Of a stretch of DNA of 64,000 bases, positions 42,755 through 54,088 are shown piece after piece. The stretch covers positions 282,831 to 346,830 of the forward strand of contig NW_020289981.1 in assembly GCF_003144245.1 (NCBI RefSeq), in the 5' to 3' direction. Position numbers and translations under genes: made by a program. The notes under the pieces are model-generated. The model was not told the origin of the DNA and made no database searches. It saw nothing but the letters and a program-made list of their open reading frames with translations. The first letter of the stretch is position 1, and every line of letters starts with the position of its first letter. This stretch comes from Jaminaea rosea. Lineage: Eukaryota; Basidiomycota; Exobasidiomycetes; Microstromatales.

Positions 42755-42941
42755 GGCGCCAACGACCGATCAAGTGTCCACGACTCGTTCTTGCTAATAT
42801 CTCTGATGAATAATACCATGCCACGTCCAGCGTCTAGATGTATATGACAGCGTGTGGGATACGAGTGAGGCGATACGGCGATGCAAGCAGGACGGCGCGT
42901 ACGGAAGCGATGCAGCAAGATAATGCGAGGTGCCCGTATGG

Positions 42942-45451
42942 CTACGGTCCGTCTGCCTGCTTCTTCGCCTGCGCATCAGCATGAGCCGCCTGTAACATCA
43001 AGTCGCGCCCATCATCCTTGACGCCCACACCTGCTCCCACTCCCGCCGCGTTGCTCGTAGCAGCAGCAGCAGCCGTCAATGGCGAAAGTGGCTTCCCCTC
43101 CTCACCATCGCCATCGCCATTCGCAGTCGCCAGATCCTTCTTTGCCTCAGCAGCTGCTGCTGCCGCTGCTGCCGCCTTGGCGGCCGCAGCTCCTCCTGCC
43201 TCTTTGACTTCCTGCTTCCTCCTCCTCTCAGCGTATCCCTCAGGCAAGAAACCCGGCGCCTCCTCTTCTCCCCTCTCAACGCGATCCAACGTCTTGCAGA
43301 GATCGTAGTTGATCTCCTGATTGACCACCGAGTCCCCCTTGTACGCAGGATGGGAGCGAATGTATCGCCGTATCCAGGTAGCGGCAGTCACGAGTGTCCC
43401 ATTGGCGCGGGCCGAGACGAGGGAGAGGTATGCGTCCATCTCTGCGCGTGTAGAGACGTCGATGTCCAAGGCGTCGAGGTAGGAGGAAACTAGCGGTACC
43501 AGGCCAGGGAAGCTGCTAGAGCTCGAAGACGAGGATGAAGAAGATGCTCCATCCTCATTTGCATCGTCGGCTGGCGCTGACTTGCCATTGATGAGCTCGT
43601 TGATGGTAAACTCGTCGTACTCCTCCTCCACGGGCGGCAGCCACGGTGCTGGTGAGGCGGCTCGTGAGCCTGAGGGCGTGGGGTATCGTCCCTCAAAGAA
43701 GCGGGCAGGGCCGTTTGATCCTCCAGCAGCCGCAGCCGACCCGCCACTTGTGGGACCATTACCATTCACCGACGGCTCCCGTGAATGCGCTGCACTCCTT
43801 GCCGCTGAATGCCTCTCACGTGTCCTGTAGACATCCTTTCTAAAGTAGAACTTCTCCTGCCCAACCGCATCCCTCTTCTGTGCCCTCAACATATTGACAT
43901 CTACCTTGGAGATCGGCATGTAGAAGTTGAGCCTGAAACTCAGAATGGCCCTCGTGAGTAGCACCACAAAGACGCTGAATGCCGCATTCTCAAAGTCGGT
44001 CACCTGAACCTCCATGCTGCGGACCTCGACACGCCAGCCGATCTTGTCGCCCAGCGGTGGTGGCTTAAAGCGCATGGTCTGCCAATTGGTCGACTGAATG
44101 TTCTCGAAGTGGTCCATGGAAGACGAATCGTCCTGATCGACCATTTCGGAGAAGATGACGAGGGGGTCGCGGATGAAGAGGTGGGCGAAGTGAGAGGAGA
44201 GGACGGGATCCATTCCGGCTTCTTCGAGGCGGGCTCGAACGCTGTGAGCGGGCCAAAAGCAGGCCGAGGTGTGATCAGTAAGGGAAAACATGACTGAAAG
44301 TCGTCCTCGCGGCCACGAACTCACCCCTCGTCCACCGGGAACGGGTTGTCACTATATTCCGGCCTGTTGGCCGACTCAAGCGAGAGGTACGAGTCGACCG
44401 AGTCGTATCTGCTCTTGTTCATCCTCATCCTGGTGCCATTCTTGTTCCCCTCGAGCGGCTTCAAACCCCTCTCCTCTGGCGTACGATCATCCACCGCACC
44501 AGAGATGACGCTCCATCTCGCATCTACATCGGCGAGGTAGCCCCGATACGCAGGTGATGCAGCGGTGAGAGCGAGAATGATGGGTGTGACGGGCACAAGC
44601 TGGTCGTAAATCGCGCGAGCTTCGTGGATTGAGCAGGCTTGGAATGTGACCTGCAAACAGCAGCACCCCATGCCGAAGCCCATCGAGTCCATGTAGATGT
44701 GGTCTGGCTTGGCTGCCCCTTCTTTTGCCTCTGAGTCGCCGGGAAAGAGGTTCCGGTCCCACGGGATCGTTGGATCAATGAAAGGCTGCGGTGTCTTCTC
44801 GTCGACAAAGATGGGCAGATTGATGGCTACCTTGCTCCCTTTGCGCTTGCGAATGTTGGCCGTTAGTGTGGGGAAGCGCGCGTGTTGGTTGATGATGTCG
44901 TCAGGGAGGAAGAGGGACTGGCTGGCCTTGCCATTGGGTACGAGAGTGGGGTCATCGAGGAAGACGCCGTCCGTCACACCTAAGCGTGGGAAGCTGGTGA
45001 GGGTGAGAGGCACCTCGTTTGGCTTGAGGTGACGACGTGCGATTCGCCTGCGCATACGCATGTTGCGCTCCACCGCGGAGAGCTCCTTTGGGCTAGCACC
45101 ATATGGTGCCCCTGGTGTGCTCTCGAGCATATAGCGCCCGTACTCTGGGTGGAAGGTAGGGATTTGATCCTCAAGGCCATCCTGGATCTTCTCGCAGCTA
45201 TCGGCGTGGCTTTCTGCCAAAACTTTGAGGATCTCGCCCTGACGGAGACTCAAAGTGGCATTCTTGGTCTCCTCGTCGAAACAGACGACGATGTACTCAA
45301 GCTCGTCTCCCCAGAGTACTCTATCCCCTCTACGGTCTCTGACCTTGTACCAGAGAGAGAGGAGCTGCTCGATTCCATGCTTGCGGACGTGCGAGGCTAG
45401 CGCCTGTGTCTCTGGCCAGTCAAGAGGCGTGCCCAGCGAGAGGAGGCCCAT
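42942..45451 (-). CDS. GSH1: Glutamate-cysteine ligase (glutathione synthesis)
   Basis: Rate-limiting first step of glutathione synthesis, cytosolic. Exons 45451-44325 and 44241-42942 (intron 83 nt), 808 residues. Signatures: the start MGLLSLGTPLDWPETQALA, DRVLWGDELEYIVVCFDEE (metal/glutamate-site glutamates), PTFHPEYGRYMLESTPGAPY, VYMDSMGFGMGCC-like segment (IYMDSMGFGMGCCCLQVTFQ), RFKPPPLGDKIGWRVEVRSM and INELINGKS. Two low-complexity stretches are inserted in the C-terminal third: a Ser run (about 584-594) and an Ala run (about 725-745). ATG 45451 is the conserved family start. Confidence 0.95.
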
Positions 45452-46172
45452 GGCAGCGCCAAGAGTGAGGAGACGAGGGTACGAGGCCAAATAGCGCAGT
45501 CAGAGAAGTCTGACGCTCAACGCTGGCCTAGGTGAGAGGAGGATGCGGGGTAGGGAGCTTCGAGGGCGTTGGCAAGGATTACGAAGTGTGGTTCACAATC
45601 AATCCCCATTTCCTCTGGCGTCACTTCGCCCTTCGCGTCTGTCCGCTCAGCGCCCCGTCGGCTCATTGATTCCTCAAGGCCGAAGCCGCCGCGGCCGTAG
45701 CGCCGGGCAGCATGGTAAGCGGCAGATAGAGCCCAGCAACGCAACTGCGGGGATGATCGATGCACTCGCAATGTGTTTGGTGATCATCATCAACTCATCA
45801 GTAGAATGCAGATGCGCCGCAGTCGCGGGCTCATTCTCGGCGAGTCATTTGGAGGCTCTCCCAGCTAGCAGCCATGGCTCGCCGTCGACGGGCCTGTCCA
45901 TGACGTCTTGACAAGTGGCCTCCTTTGATGTTGAGCTCAATCGTACATCATCGCCTCCTGTAGATCGTTGCCATCCCCGCCGTATCTTGAGCACTCGATC
46001 ACGCTATCATGGCCTGTCTCAGGATCGGCTGACCCACGGTCGTAATGACCTCCACGCGAATCCTCGATTCGGCCTTTGGACAAGCAGCCGGATGAAGCAT
46101 TGACCCAGGACCTCTCCCGTCTGGCTCACCCGTCCCTCCTAGTCATCACTCAACACCACACGTTCGATCACA
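45452..46172. other. Divergent spacer, glutamate-cysteine ligase / ABM protein
   Basis: 721 bp between divergent start codons. Carries both promoters. A small imperfect Cys/Arg-rich open frame at 45543-45911 has no recognisable similarity. Confidence 0.5.
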
Positions 46173-46567
46173 ATGGCTCATCTCCCGAAAGACGACCTTT
46201 CTCAAGTGCCTGATATCGCTCCTGTCCAGCTATTGGTCCATATTCAGCCCAAAGCCGGCAAAGAGGACGAGGTGGCCTCTCATCTGGCCAAGATCCAAGC
46301 CAAGGCCAACTCGGACGATGAGCCCGACACGACCGTGTACCGCGTGAGCAAGTCGGTCCAGGGCCCTGTCACTTTCATTGTTTACGAGGAGTACAAGACC
46401 AAAGCGGGTATGAAGCATCATACCGAGCAGGAGGAGTTCAAGGCCTTCTTTGCCAAGGCGGGAGAGTTGCTCGAGTTGATTCATCCTAGGTGGTAAGTTG
46501 GTGCCGTTACCTCCACTTCACAAGGATACTGACACCTCTCCATCTTCTCAGGTTCACCAAGCTCTGA
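46173..46567 (+). CDS. Small ABM-fold (antibiotic biosynthesis monooxygenase-like) protein
   Basis: Dimeric ferredoxin-like alpha/beta barrel protein; members include monooxygenases and stress proteins, and no substrate can be assigned. Exons 46173-46492 and 46552-46567 (59-nt intron), 111 residues. ABM pattern: VQLLVHIQPKAGKEDEVASH, TVYRVSKSVQGPVTFIVYEE, KHHTEQEEFKAFFAKAGELL. The last exon codes only the end of Trp plus FTKL; without splicing a stop follows the Trp codon, giving 107 residues. Donor GTAAGT and acceptor TCAG are good, and a Phe near this place is usual at the end of the ABM fold. Confidence 0.8.
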
Positions 46568-47006
46568 AAGAAAGACTGACGTGCGACGGAGAGCACCGCA
46601 ATTCATACTAAATCCTATGGCTTCTTCATAAATACGATTTCATCATCTTTGCAAGCATCTCGGAGCCTTTCACGTCGAACCAGCGTCGCCGAGTCATTGA
46701 GAGCATCACGACGCGAGCCCGCACAGAGATCGTCCGTTTCCAACTCTTTGCTCTGCTCTTCTTACGTTGCAACCCCATTCTACTCCTCGAACACCTTCTC
46801 CGTCCTCTGCTTATCACTCGCATCGGCTTGTGACTTGAGCCATCTGCTTCTCGGCTCGATACCGGCATTGCCTGATCCCTTGACACTTTGCTGTCCCCCC
46901 CCCCCCCCCCCCCCCCCCTCGCTTCCTTTCTTGCCTCCTAGCCTTCCCATTGAGATCAAGGCTCAAGCCAGCAAAGACTGCAAGCTCCTCAATCGAAGTT
47001 ACAAGC
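46568..47006. other. Intergenic region with poly-C tract
   Basis: 439 bp between the ABM gene and the acetyltransferase gene, both plus strand. It is pyrimidine-rich toward the next gene and contains the 24-base C run listed separately. No other gene recognised. Confidence 0.5.
46895..46918. repeat. Homopolymer run of 24 C
   Basis: Twenty-four consecutive C bases about 90 bp before the start of the acetyltransferase gene. Either a real poly-C in the leader or promoter or a sequencing/assembly artefact; the length should not be trusted. Confidence 0.9.
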
Positions 47007-48464
47007 ATGACCATTCCCACGGCTCAAGATGGCACCAGTGCGGCAGCTCAATCGAGGAGCTCCTCCGACCTGATCCTCGTCGAGGCCACTCGAGAGCAAC
47101 ACCTAGCGGTACGCGCAGCGATCTACCGAGACCACCAGCATTGGAGGCGCGGCCGGGCTGAGGAAGACTACTGGATTGCTGAGGAGACGATGACTGGGGC
47201 AAAGCTTGCTGAGAGGAGGGCGTGGTAAGTAATGGCGAGGGAGAATGTACGGAGATGTAGGACCAAAGGCTGACGCGACATGATGGTCTGTATGGGCGCG
47301 CAGGGTGCTCGTGCCACAGGATGACCGGACCACTTTGGATTTCAGATGCACTTCGTTGACGGTGAGCTCTAAGCGCTGAGCTGATGAAGTGCAGATGACG
47401 TTTGCTGACCATGCTGGTCCGGCCTCATACAGTTTCGTTTCGAAGGCCTCGTCGCCTACCCTTCCTCGTCCACTAGCTCCCATCCGACCGTCAACCCATC
47501 TCCAATCTACCTCATCGGGGGAGTCTTCACCCCCTCGCCTCACCGTGGTCTCGGCCTTGGCGGAGTCATGATGCGTCTCCTCCACGAGAAGCTTCGCCCG
47601 CTTGGCTCGCCCCCACACTCCTTCATCAGCAAAGCCGCCGCAGCTACAGCTGTCTCTCCGGTTACACCACGAGCTGATGGGAGCCATTACGGGAACGACG
47701 CGATCTGTAGCGTACTCTGGAGTGACATCGGGACTTGGTATGAACGTAATGGTGCTTACAAGATCAGGACATGGAGCGATACGCTCATCTCGACTCTCCC
47801 TGCGGACGCACCGCTGGAGGGCGAGGAAGACATCGATTACATTCGCCCTGAAGTCATCCCACAACGATTCGCCTCATTAGCAGAAGATGACGGTCGTCTG
47901 ATCGCTGCCGAGCTGGAGCAGCTGGCTACCACGGCTACCGGTCCAATAGTCTCCCTCGTCTCCAACAAGGGAGAAAGCTGGCGCTACTCTGCCTTGCAAT
48001 GTCAGCTGCAAGTCCGATTTCAGCATAGAGCAATGCCGCAGACGTGGGGGTGTCAGCTGCGCGAATCCTCCGTCTCTTCGTGGGCCGTGTGGGCCTATGA
48101 CCTCAAACCGCTCACCTCTGGCCTTCCATCATCCCTCAACGTCCTCCGACATCGTGCTAGCAGCGCCGAGGCCCTGTACCGGTTGCTACAGGCCGCACGC
48201 AAGGCCGCGAGCGCTGTAGATGGGTGCGATAGGGTAATGGTGTGGAACATCGAGGACAACTCATCGAGTAGCTCACAGTACTGGCCGGAGGTCAAAGCTC
48301 GCCTCGAAGGTGAGGGGGGAGCGAAGCTTTGGACCCAGGACAGGTTCTCAAAGCCGGCTTTGGCGTGGTACCGCCAGGAGGGGGACAATGCTGTGGTCAG
48401 ATCAGAAGATGCGGAAGCCGTGAGATGGATCAATGCTGAGGTTGGGTATTGCTTGGCGACGTAA
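47007..48464 (+). CDS. LYC1-like GNAT N-acetyltransferase
   Basis: Similar in layout to Yarrowia LYC1, a lysine N6-acetyltransferase of lysine catabolism; substrate here unproven. Exons 47007-47224, 47304-47361 and 47433-48464, 435 residues, introns 79 and 71 nt. GNAT core: LVEATREQHLAVRAAIYRDH, YLIGGVFTPSPHRGLGLGGV (acetyl-CoA loop), MMRLLHEKL. LYC1 features: AICSVLWSDIGTWYERNGAY, then PEVIPQRFASLAEDDGRL and a C-terminal domain ending in WPEVKARLEGEGGAKLWTQD and RFSKPALAWYR. ATG 47007 is the first ATG in frame. Convergent with the F-box gene, only 57 bp away. Confidence 0.87.
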
Positions 48465-48521
48465 AGAGGCGGAAGCGCTGAACAGGGCTGTATACCACGG
48501 CAATCTAATGGCGCCTACTCC

Positions 48522-50797
48522 TCAGCCGACCAGCAGCTTGGATGAAGTCGTTGAGCTGATGAGTGTACGAGGTCCGTCAATCTGGACGTCCACGGGCATC
48601 CATGTCGAGTCTCCAAGCTGCCGTGTGAGATCGTGGTCGCAGTATGCAGCTGCGGCAGCGTCACAGGCCTGCATCAGTCTCTTCATCCGCACAGCAATGT
48701 CATCCCGCCGCACTCACAGAATCGATCGCCCGTGAAGACGGTGTATATGAGAGGCTCGTCATCAGGCAGGTCCGGCCTTTGATCCCGACTTGTGACCTTC
48801 TGCGGGTCGGTGTGCCTAGGGTTGGCGTCAAGTGCGCGAAGGAAGATGGTCGGCAGTTTCGCGGAAGCGCCAGCTTTGACCGCGAGCCCGCTGGTCCCTT
48901 CATCTGGCTGCTGCTGCGGTGGGGGCGTGCTTCCCGACGTCGCTACTGATTGACCATGTGTAGTCGTCGCTGTCTCACCCACCACTGCGCTGGTGCTGAG
49001 CGGCCGTGACCAGATAGCCGCCACTCGCCATCCCGACAGGGAAAGCGAAGTAGGATACGTCTGCGGCGAGCTCAGCGAGCACTTGTGCATGTGCGCCCTA
49101 ACCCACTGGCTGTCCAGGGTCAGATACGAGCTGCCGAAGACGGCCAAGGCTTGCTGCGGGAAGAGTATATCCGCAAAGGAGCGCAGGTCGGCCATCCATA
49201 CGTAACCCTCTATGCACACCGCCACGGCGGCATTCTGGTCACGCTGCGTCCACCGTTTGCCAAGCCCGGTCTTGATGTACGAGTACCGCTCCGTGGCCGG
49301 TCGGGCTCTAATAGGCAGCTGAATCTCTGCCACGCGAGCTTCGCCATCCTGAGACTGCTGGTCCCAGCGGTAGAACTCAATGCTGCTTCCCCAGTCCCGC
49401 GCGTGCTCGCTGCTTGCTGGGTGGCTGAGCACGGCGATGACGGAGAGGCCAAGTAGGTGGGCGGACAGGACTGGCGAGTGGGAAGGTGGACGTGACCAGA
49501 CGTGCGGCCAGGAGGAGGCGGATGAAGGTGACTGGGATCGGGAGATTGATGCAGAGGCAGTGGGAGCTGCCGTTCGGGCTCGCTTATGCCTGTCGCTGGT
49601 GGCCGCGCTCGACGGCCCCATCCCCGCTGCCCAACGAAAGACGTCTGCGCTATCACCTGCCCGCAGCAGGACATGCGAACCCAGGACTTCGACTGTAAGA
49701 TCCTCCGATGGAATGCAAGCGCGATGCAGCTGATGGCGTGGCTGCCGTGACGAGGCGGCGGGGTGCGGCTGGCCGGTTGCCAAGTCGTAGACAGCGAGTG
49801 TCAGCTGGTGCAGCGGCCTCCGCCGTGGTAGCACTGACCACCCTTGTGCGTGCTGAGCGTCGTCTTCGTTGTTGCTTGCTTCTGATCCCTGCTCATGCAC
49901 GTGGTCATCACTTTCGATCGAAGTCGCATGCACCAAGATCGCCACTCCCTCGTCCACATCAACGTCCCACGCCATAATAGCTTCTTCGCATCTCACCGCC
50001 ACGTCTGCATCATTGCCCTCCTCCTCATGCCACTTCTCTGAGTTCCAGATGTCTAGCTTCCTCCCCGACCTGCTAAGCGCAGCCACCTTTCTCCCTCCAA
50101 CACAAAGACGCGGCCAGAAGTAATCGACGGGCAACCGCCACCACTCAGCTTCTGGGTCACCAACCACAGGAACAGGATTCAGGTCACTCTCGTGTTGCCG
50201 TGACTGTACGAAGGGAGCAGCAATGTTGATGCGGCCAGGCCATCTTGACTGAGAAAGAAGCGATGTCTCGCGGTCGATGTCTGATGTTGAGGCCGAGTTG
50301 GAAGATGAGAAGGCAGCATCTGGCAGCCGAGGAGGATGAGGGAAGCTATGCCTGTCGAGGAACGTCAGGTAGCGGACTGCCTTGCCTGCTGGGGAGGTGT
50401 AGAAGGATTTGCACGTCTGTGGAGAGCAGTGGTGCAGGCGGGGTCAGCCACGACGGGGCTGTTCATCAACTTGCGGTCGACGGCTCACCTGGACGAGGCA
50501 AAGCGCACTCTCAGCATCGCCATCGTACGCCAAGAAGGCGATGCTCGTCCAGAGCTCCACTGGTAGATCTTGGAGGGCGCTACATTTCGGCATGGGCTCT
50601 GACTGGTCAGCGGAGGCTACTGCCATGATCGACGTTCTCGAAGAAGGGAAGATAAGAGGAGAAACAGGTCCCAGATTGGACGGCCAAAGAGTGTTAATCT
50701 CGTCTGCACGGCCTCGGCGTCTTTCTTGCCGCCTTGGGGCCGCCGCACCACGCGACATTGTTGCCGTTGACTCGAACGCGGGGGTGGAGGTATGCAT
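48522..50797 (-). CDS. F-box protein with a long unassigned C-terminal region
   Basis: Probable substrate receptor of an SCF ubiquitin ligase. Exons 50797-50489, 50416-48718 and 48649-48522, 711 residues; introns 72 and 68 nt. The F-box spans the first splice: CSALQDLPVELWTSIAFLAY, DGDAESALCLVQ | TCKSFYTS. The rest has short hydrophobic, Trp-containing strands separated by low-complexity loops (WWRLPVDYFWPRLCVGGRKV, LTLAVYDLATGQPH, GSSIEFYRWD, GYVWMADL), as in a beta-propeller, but I cannot assign WD40 repeats. The last exon (SAYCDHDLTRQLGDSTWM) was placed by phase: donor at 48717, acceptor at 48650. Start could also be 50626 or another in-frame ATG. Confidence 0.7.
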
Positions 50798-51091
50798 GAC
50801 TTCTGACAGCGTGGTAGCCACAGGCCTTCACGAGGCCTTCATTCGTATTTGCATTCGTTTCTTCAATTGTTCAAGCCTTGATTGGCACGAGACGCGGGAC
50901 AGTGAGATAGACAACGTAAAGAACATAAGACACGACAACGACGATGGTGATGATGTGGGAAGAGGCAAGCGGGGGCTGATGAGTGGTTGTGAAGCCGGTG
51001 AAGAGTGAAGATGAAGAGAGACCAGATGATTGTGAACAGAGTCGAGTACCCAGTGAGCGAGTGCGGACGAGGTGAATGTAAGCTTGATGCT

Positions 51092-52957
51092 TTAGTACGA
51101 CCCTTGCCCTCTACCTGCAGGTGGAGATTGATGCTGCATCAAGCTCCTTCGCTTGTTCTTTGCCATCTCCTTCTTCAGAGCTGCTCCGTCAAGGGGCTTG
51201 AGCAGCTCAAAGGCGCAAAGCAGGTCCTCTGATACGCTCATCACAGCGCCGAAGTTATCGAATTCTGTGCGCGAGAGGCAGCAATATTGATACGGGTCAG
51301 CAACTCCACCTCGAGTTCCTCGTATTCGCAGCGGGAAGTACTCACCTCCGCAGTAATTCGGCGCACTGAAAATTGTCACCAACGTCCTCTCGTTCCAGAA
51401 CTCGTACCCATCCTCAACAACCATATGTGCCCTACAGATCAAGTCAAAGTCGTATTGCGCCAGGAATTGCTGAATCACCGCCTTGCCGAAGCAGTAGCTG
51501 ACCCCACGCTCGTTGTCCTCCCAGTCGAGCGCCGTGTCCGAGGGATCGCTCCAGAGCAGGTCATTGAGCAAGCCATAGTCGGGCACGTCGGTCGGGCGCT
51601 CGATGCGGCGGATGTCATCCATGTTGGACAGGGAGGGTGAAAGGCCGCCATGCACGCAGAAGATCTTGGAGGCTACTACGGCCGCGATGGGGAGAGTGTT
51701 GAAAACGTCGATGAAAGTCTTCCAGATCTTGATGTTCACGCGGCGTTTGCATTCGTCGTAGAAGCCATAAACTGGGCAGGCGCGAACGGAGGGAGAAGCG
51801 TGAAGGCGTCAGAGAATGGTATCGCTGAGGCTTGATGACGGGATCGTCTTTTGCTCACCTCGCGTTACATTGGCACACTCGTGGTTGCCGCGAAGAAGGA
51901 AGAAGTTCTCCGGGTACTTGATCTTGTAGCAAAGGAGCAAGAGGATGCTGAATGGGCGTAACGCCAGATGTCAGCTTATCATTCGCGCTTCTGCCCTTCG
52001 CCCTCGTTTGCTCCCTCTCTGTCGCACTCACGTCTCAAGACTCTGCTTCCCTCGATCAACGTAGTCGCCCAAGAAGAGATAATTCGCACTCGGCGGGAAG
52101 CCGCACATCTCAAAGAGCCTGAGCAGATCCTGGTACTGCCCATGCGTGTCTCCCACAATCTTGACCGGAGGACTGAGCTCGATGAGCGTAGGCTGCGAGA
52201 GGAAGACCTCACGCGCCGCTTGGCAAACAGCTGTAATCTCTGCATTCTTGAGGGCTGGCTTGGGAATTTTGCCTGCGTAGCCTGCCTCGAGAAGACGAGA
52301 GATCATGTCGTCGATGTCGAATGTACGTACCCCGTCGGCATAGCTGCCGCTCTGGCTGGCGCTGGACTGCATGCTGCGTGGCCCTCCTGCGCTACCTGGC
52401 ACGCCGCCGCCTGCACCGCCCAGGCTGCTGGACGAGCCTCCGGGAGGGTTGGCGAGGATGGTGTGTGTGGTGGGAATGCCCGGCGCTGAATTGGCTGCGG
52501 CTGATGCTGCTTGTACGGCGGGCGAGGTGCCGCTGTCGTATTGCCCATCGCTACGCTGATAAGGACTGCCTGCTGCTCCGCTACTTCCATCTGCGAGACC
52601 ATTGCCGCTGCTGCCATTAGCGTCGCTCGCCTCAGAGAGAGGGTTGCGCGATGAGCCTGGAGGTGAAGGCAGCGGGGACTGATGTCTTGTGACTCCCCCC
52701 TTCTTCTCGATCTTCTGCGATGACCCGCTGTCGGTAGGAATGCGCCGCGACCTGCTGCTGCTCGATCCTCCAGCTCCATTCTCTGCGTCTCCAGCAGTGT
52801 GAACCTTGCTACTACCTCCTGCGCCGCCACGCCCATAATCGGACGGCTGGCCGAACTCGTCTGCCTCGTCGTCGCCTCCGCTCGTGCCGCTGAGCGAAGA
52901 CTTGGACTTGCTCTTCTTGCTCGACCCTCCCATCATCTTTCCCAGTGACTTGAACAT
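51092..52957 (-). CDS. PPZ1: Ppz-type Ser/Thr protein phosphatase
   Basis: Fungal-specific PP1-like phosphatase controlling cation balance and cell integrity (Ppz family). Exons 52957-52032, 51947-51859, 51771-51346 and 51264-51092, 537 residues. A Ser/Gly-rich N-terminal half of about 210 residues precedes the catalytic domain: [96 protein letters not shown] and [39 protein letters not shown] is Ppz-like rather than PP1-like. It lacks the N-terminal Gly for myristoylation that yeast Ppz1 has. The last intron (51265-51345, 81 nt) is a multiple of three without a stop. Confidence 0.93.
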
Positions 52958-54088
52958 GCTGCCTTGATGCTACGATGAAGCCGAAGAGATGGGAATGATA
53001 GAGAGGGGTCAGCCAGGCGGGTCGTGCGTGCGTGTATGCTGGCACGCGGTGGACCGGGGCTCGAGTGTCTCACCAGGAACGGTTGTTTGCGGAGGCGGGG
53101 AAGACGTTTGAAGCTGAGACAGGGTTGGTGGAGGATGGTGTGATGGTCTCGCTTGGGATCCTTCGACGTCGACCTCGTATTTCAGAGGAATATGATGACA
53201 GCGAGCGTGGAGAAGAGGAGAGGGAAAGAGGCCTGCAGCTGAGTCCGTTGCCTTGTCGTGTTGGAGGGATCGCAGCACCGACTGGCTGGCTGACACGCCT
53301 CGGCGGGTGGGTTACTCCGGCGAAGAGTCGACGAGGAGATGGAGCAGAACACGAAGGGAGCGTGTGCGAGGTCGATGTTTGGCAGTAGTCGTACCAGGTT
53401 GGTGGAGATGGGAAGCAAGCCAGACTAGTCGGTAGTCGTGCGTGTGTGTGCGTCGAGGCAGGCCCCCCCTCGCTCGACTGGTCCATGTCAATCGATGGTC
53501 GGCCCGCTGCCGCGCCTCGCTGCTCGACACTCCTCTCAACGCTCAGCTCGGAGCCTCGTCGTCAAGGCGTCTCCTCTCGTGCCGCCCGCCTCCCCGCTCC
53601 GCCCTGTCTCTCCCCGCCAAGTGCGCCCACGTCTCAGGGCGCTGGCGGGGCGATTTTCCCGAGCTGTGAGCGCTCAGCTCACTCACGCCGCCGCCGACGA
53701 CGCCTTATCCTCAAGCCGAGCCGGTCATCAAGCTCGTCGACACCTTCAGGCGTGCTCACGATACCATCGTCAGTATCACAGCTTCTTGCACATGCCGAGC
53801 ATCGTGAACAACACGCGCCAGTTGCATGCTTGCTGCGCGTAACAGCCCCAAGCCCAGTGCTGAGCCGGCTGCACAATCACGCGGCCCGGCGCCGTCAAAC
53901 GCAGATTCACGATCTGGTCATTGTGTCCAAGGAGCATGCATTGCGAGATCCAAGATAGCAGCGAGCAACATGGTTCGCACAAGCTCTCTGCTCAGACTTC
54001 GCCCTCCCCGGCAAGGCTCTCACCAATCGCCCACGCCCCTGCTTACCTCCCACTCTCTCCACCTCGCTCTCGTTCCTTTCCCTAACTC
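52958..54088. other. Intergenic, Ppz promoter region
   Basis: 1.1 kb between two minus-strand genes. GC-rich, with open frames in most frames (for example 53446-53958 +, 53070-53486 -) that are Ser/Arg/Pro-rich and overlap on both strands. I see no supportable gene. It should carry the Ppz promoter and leader and the 3' region of the secreted protein gene. Confidence 0.4.

Noticed and set aside
53446-53958. 170-residue plus-strand frame upstream of the Ppz gene
   Set aside because: Ser/Arg/Pro-rich, overlaps other frames on both strands, no conserved start or domain.
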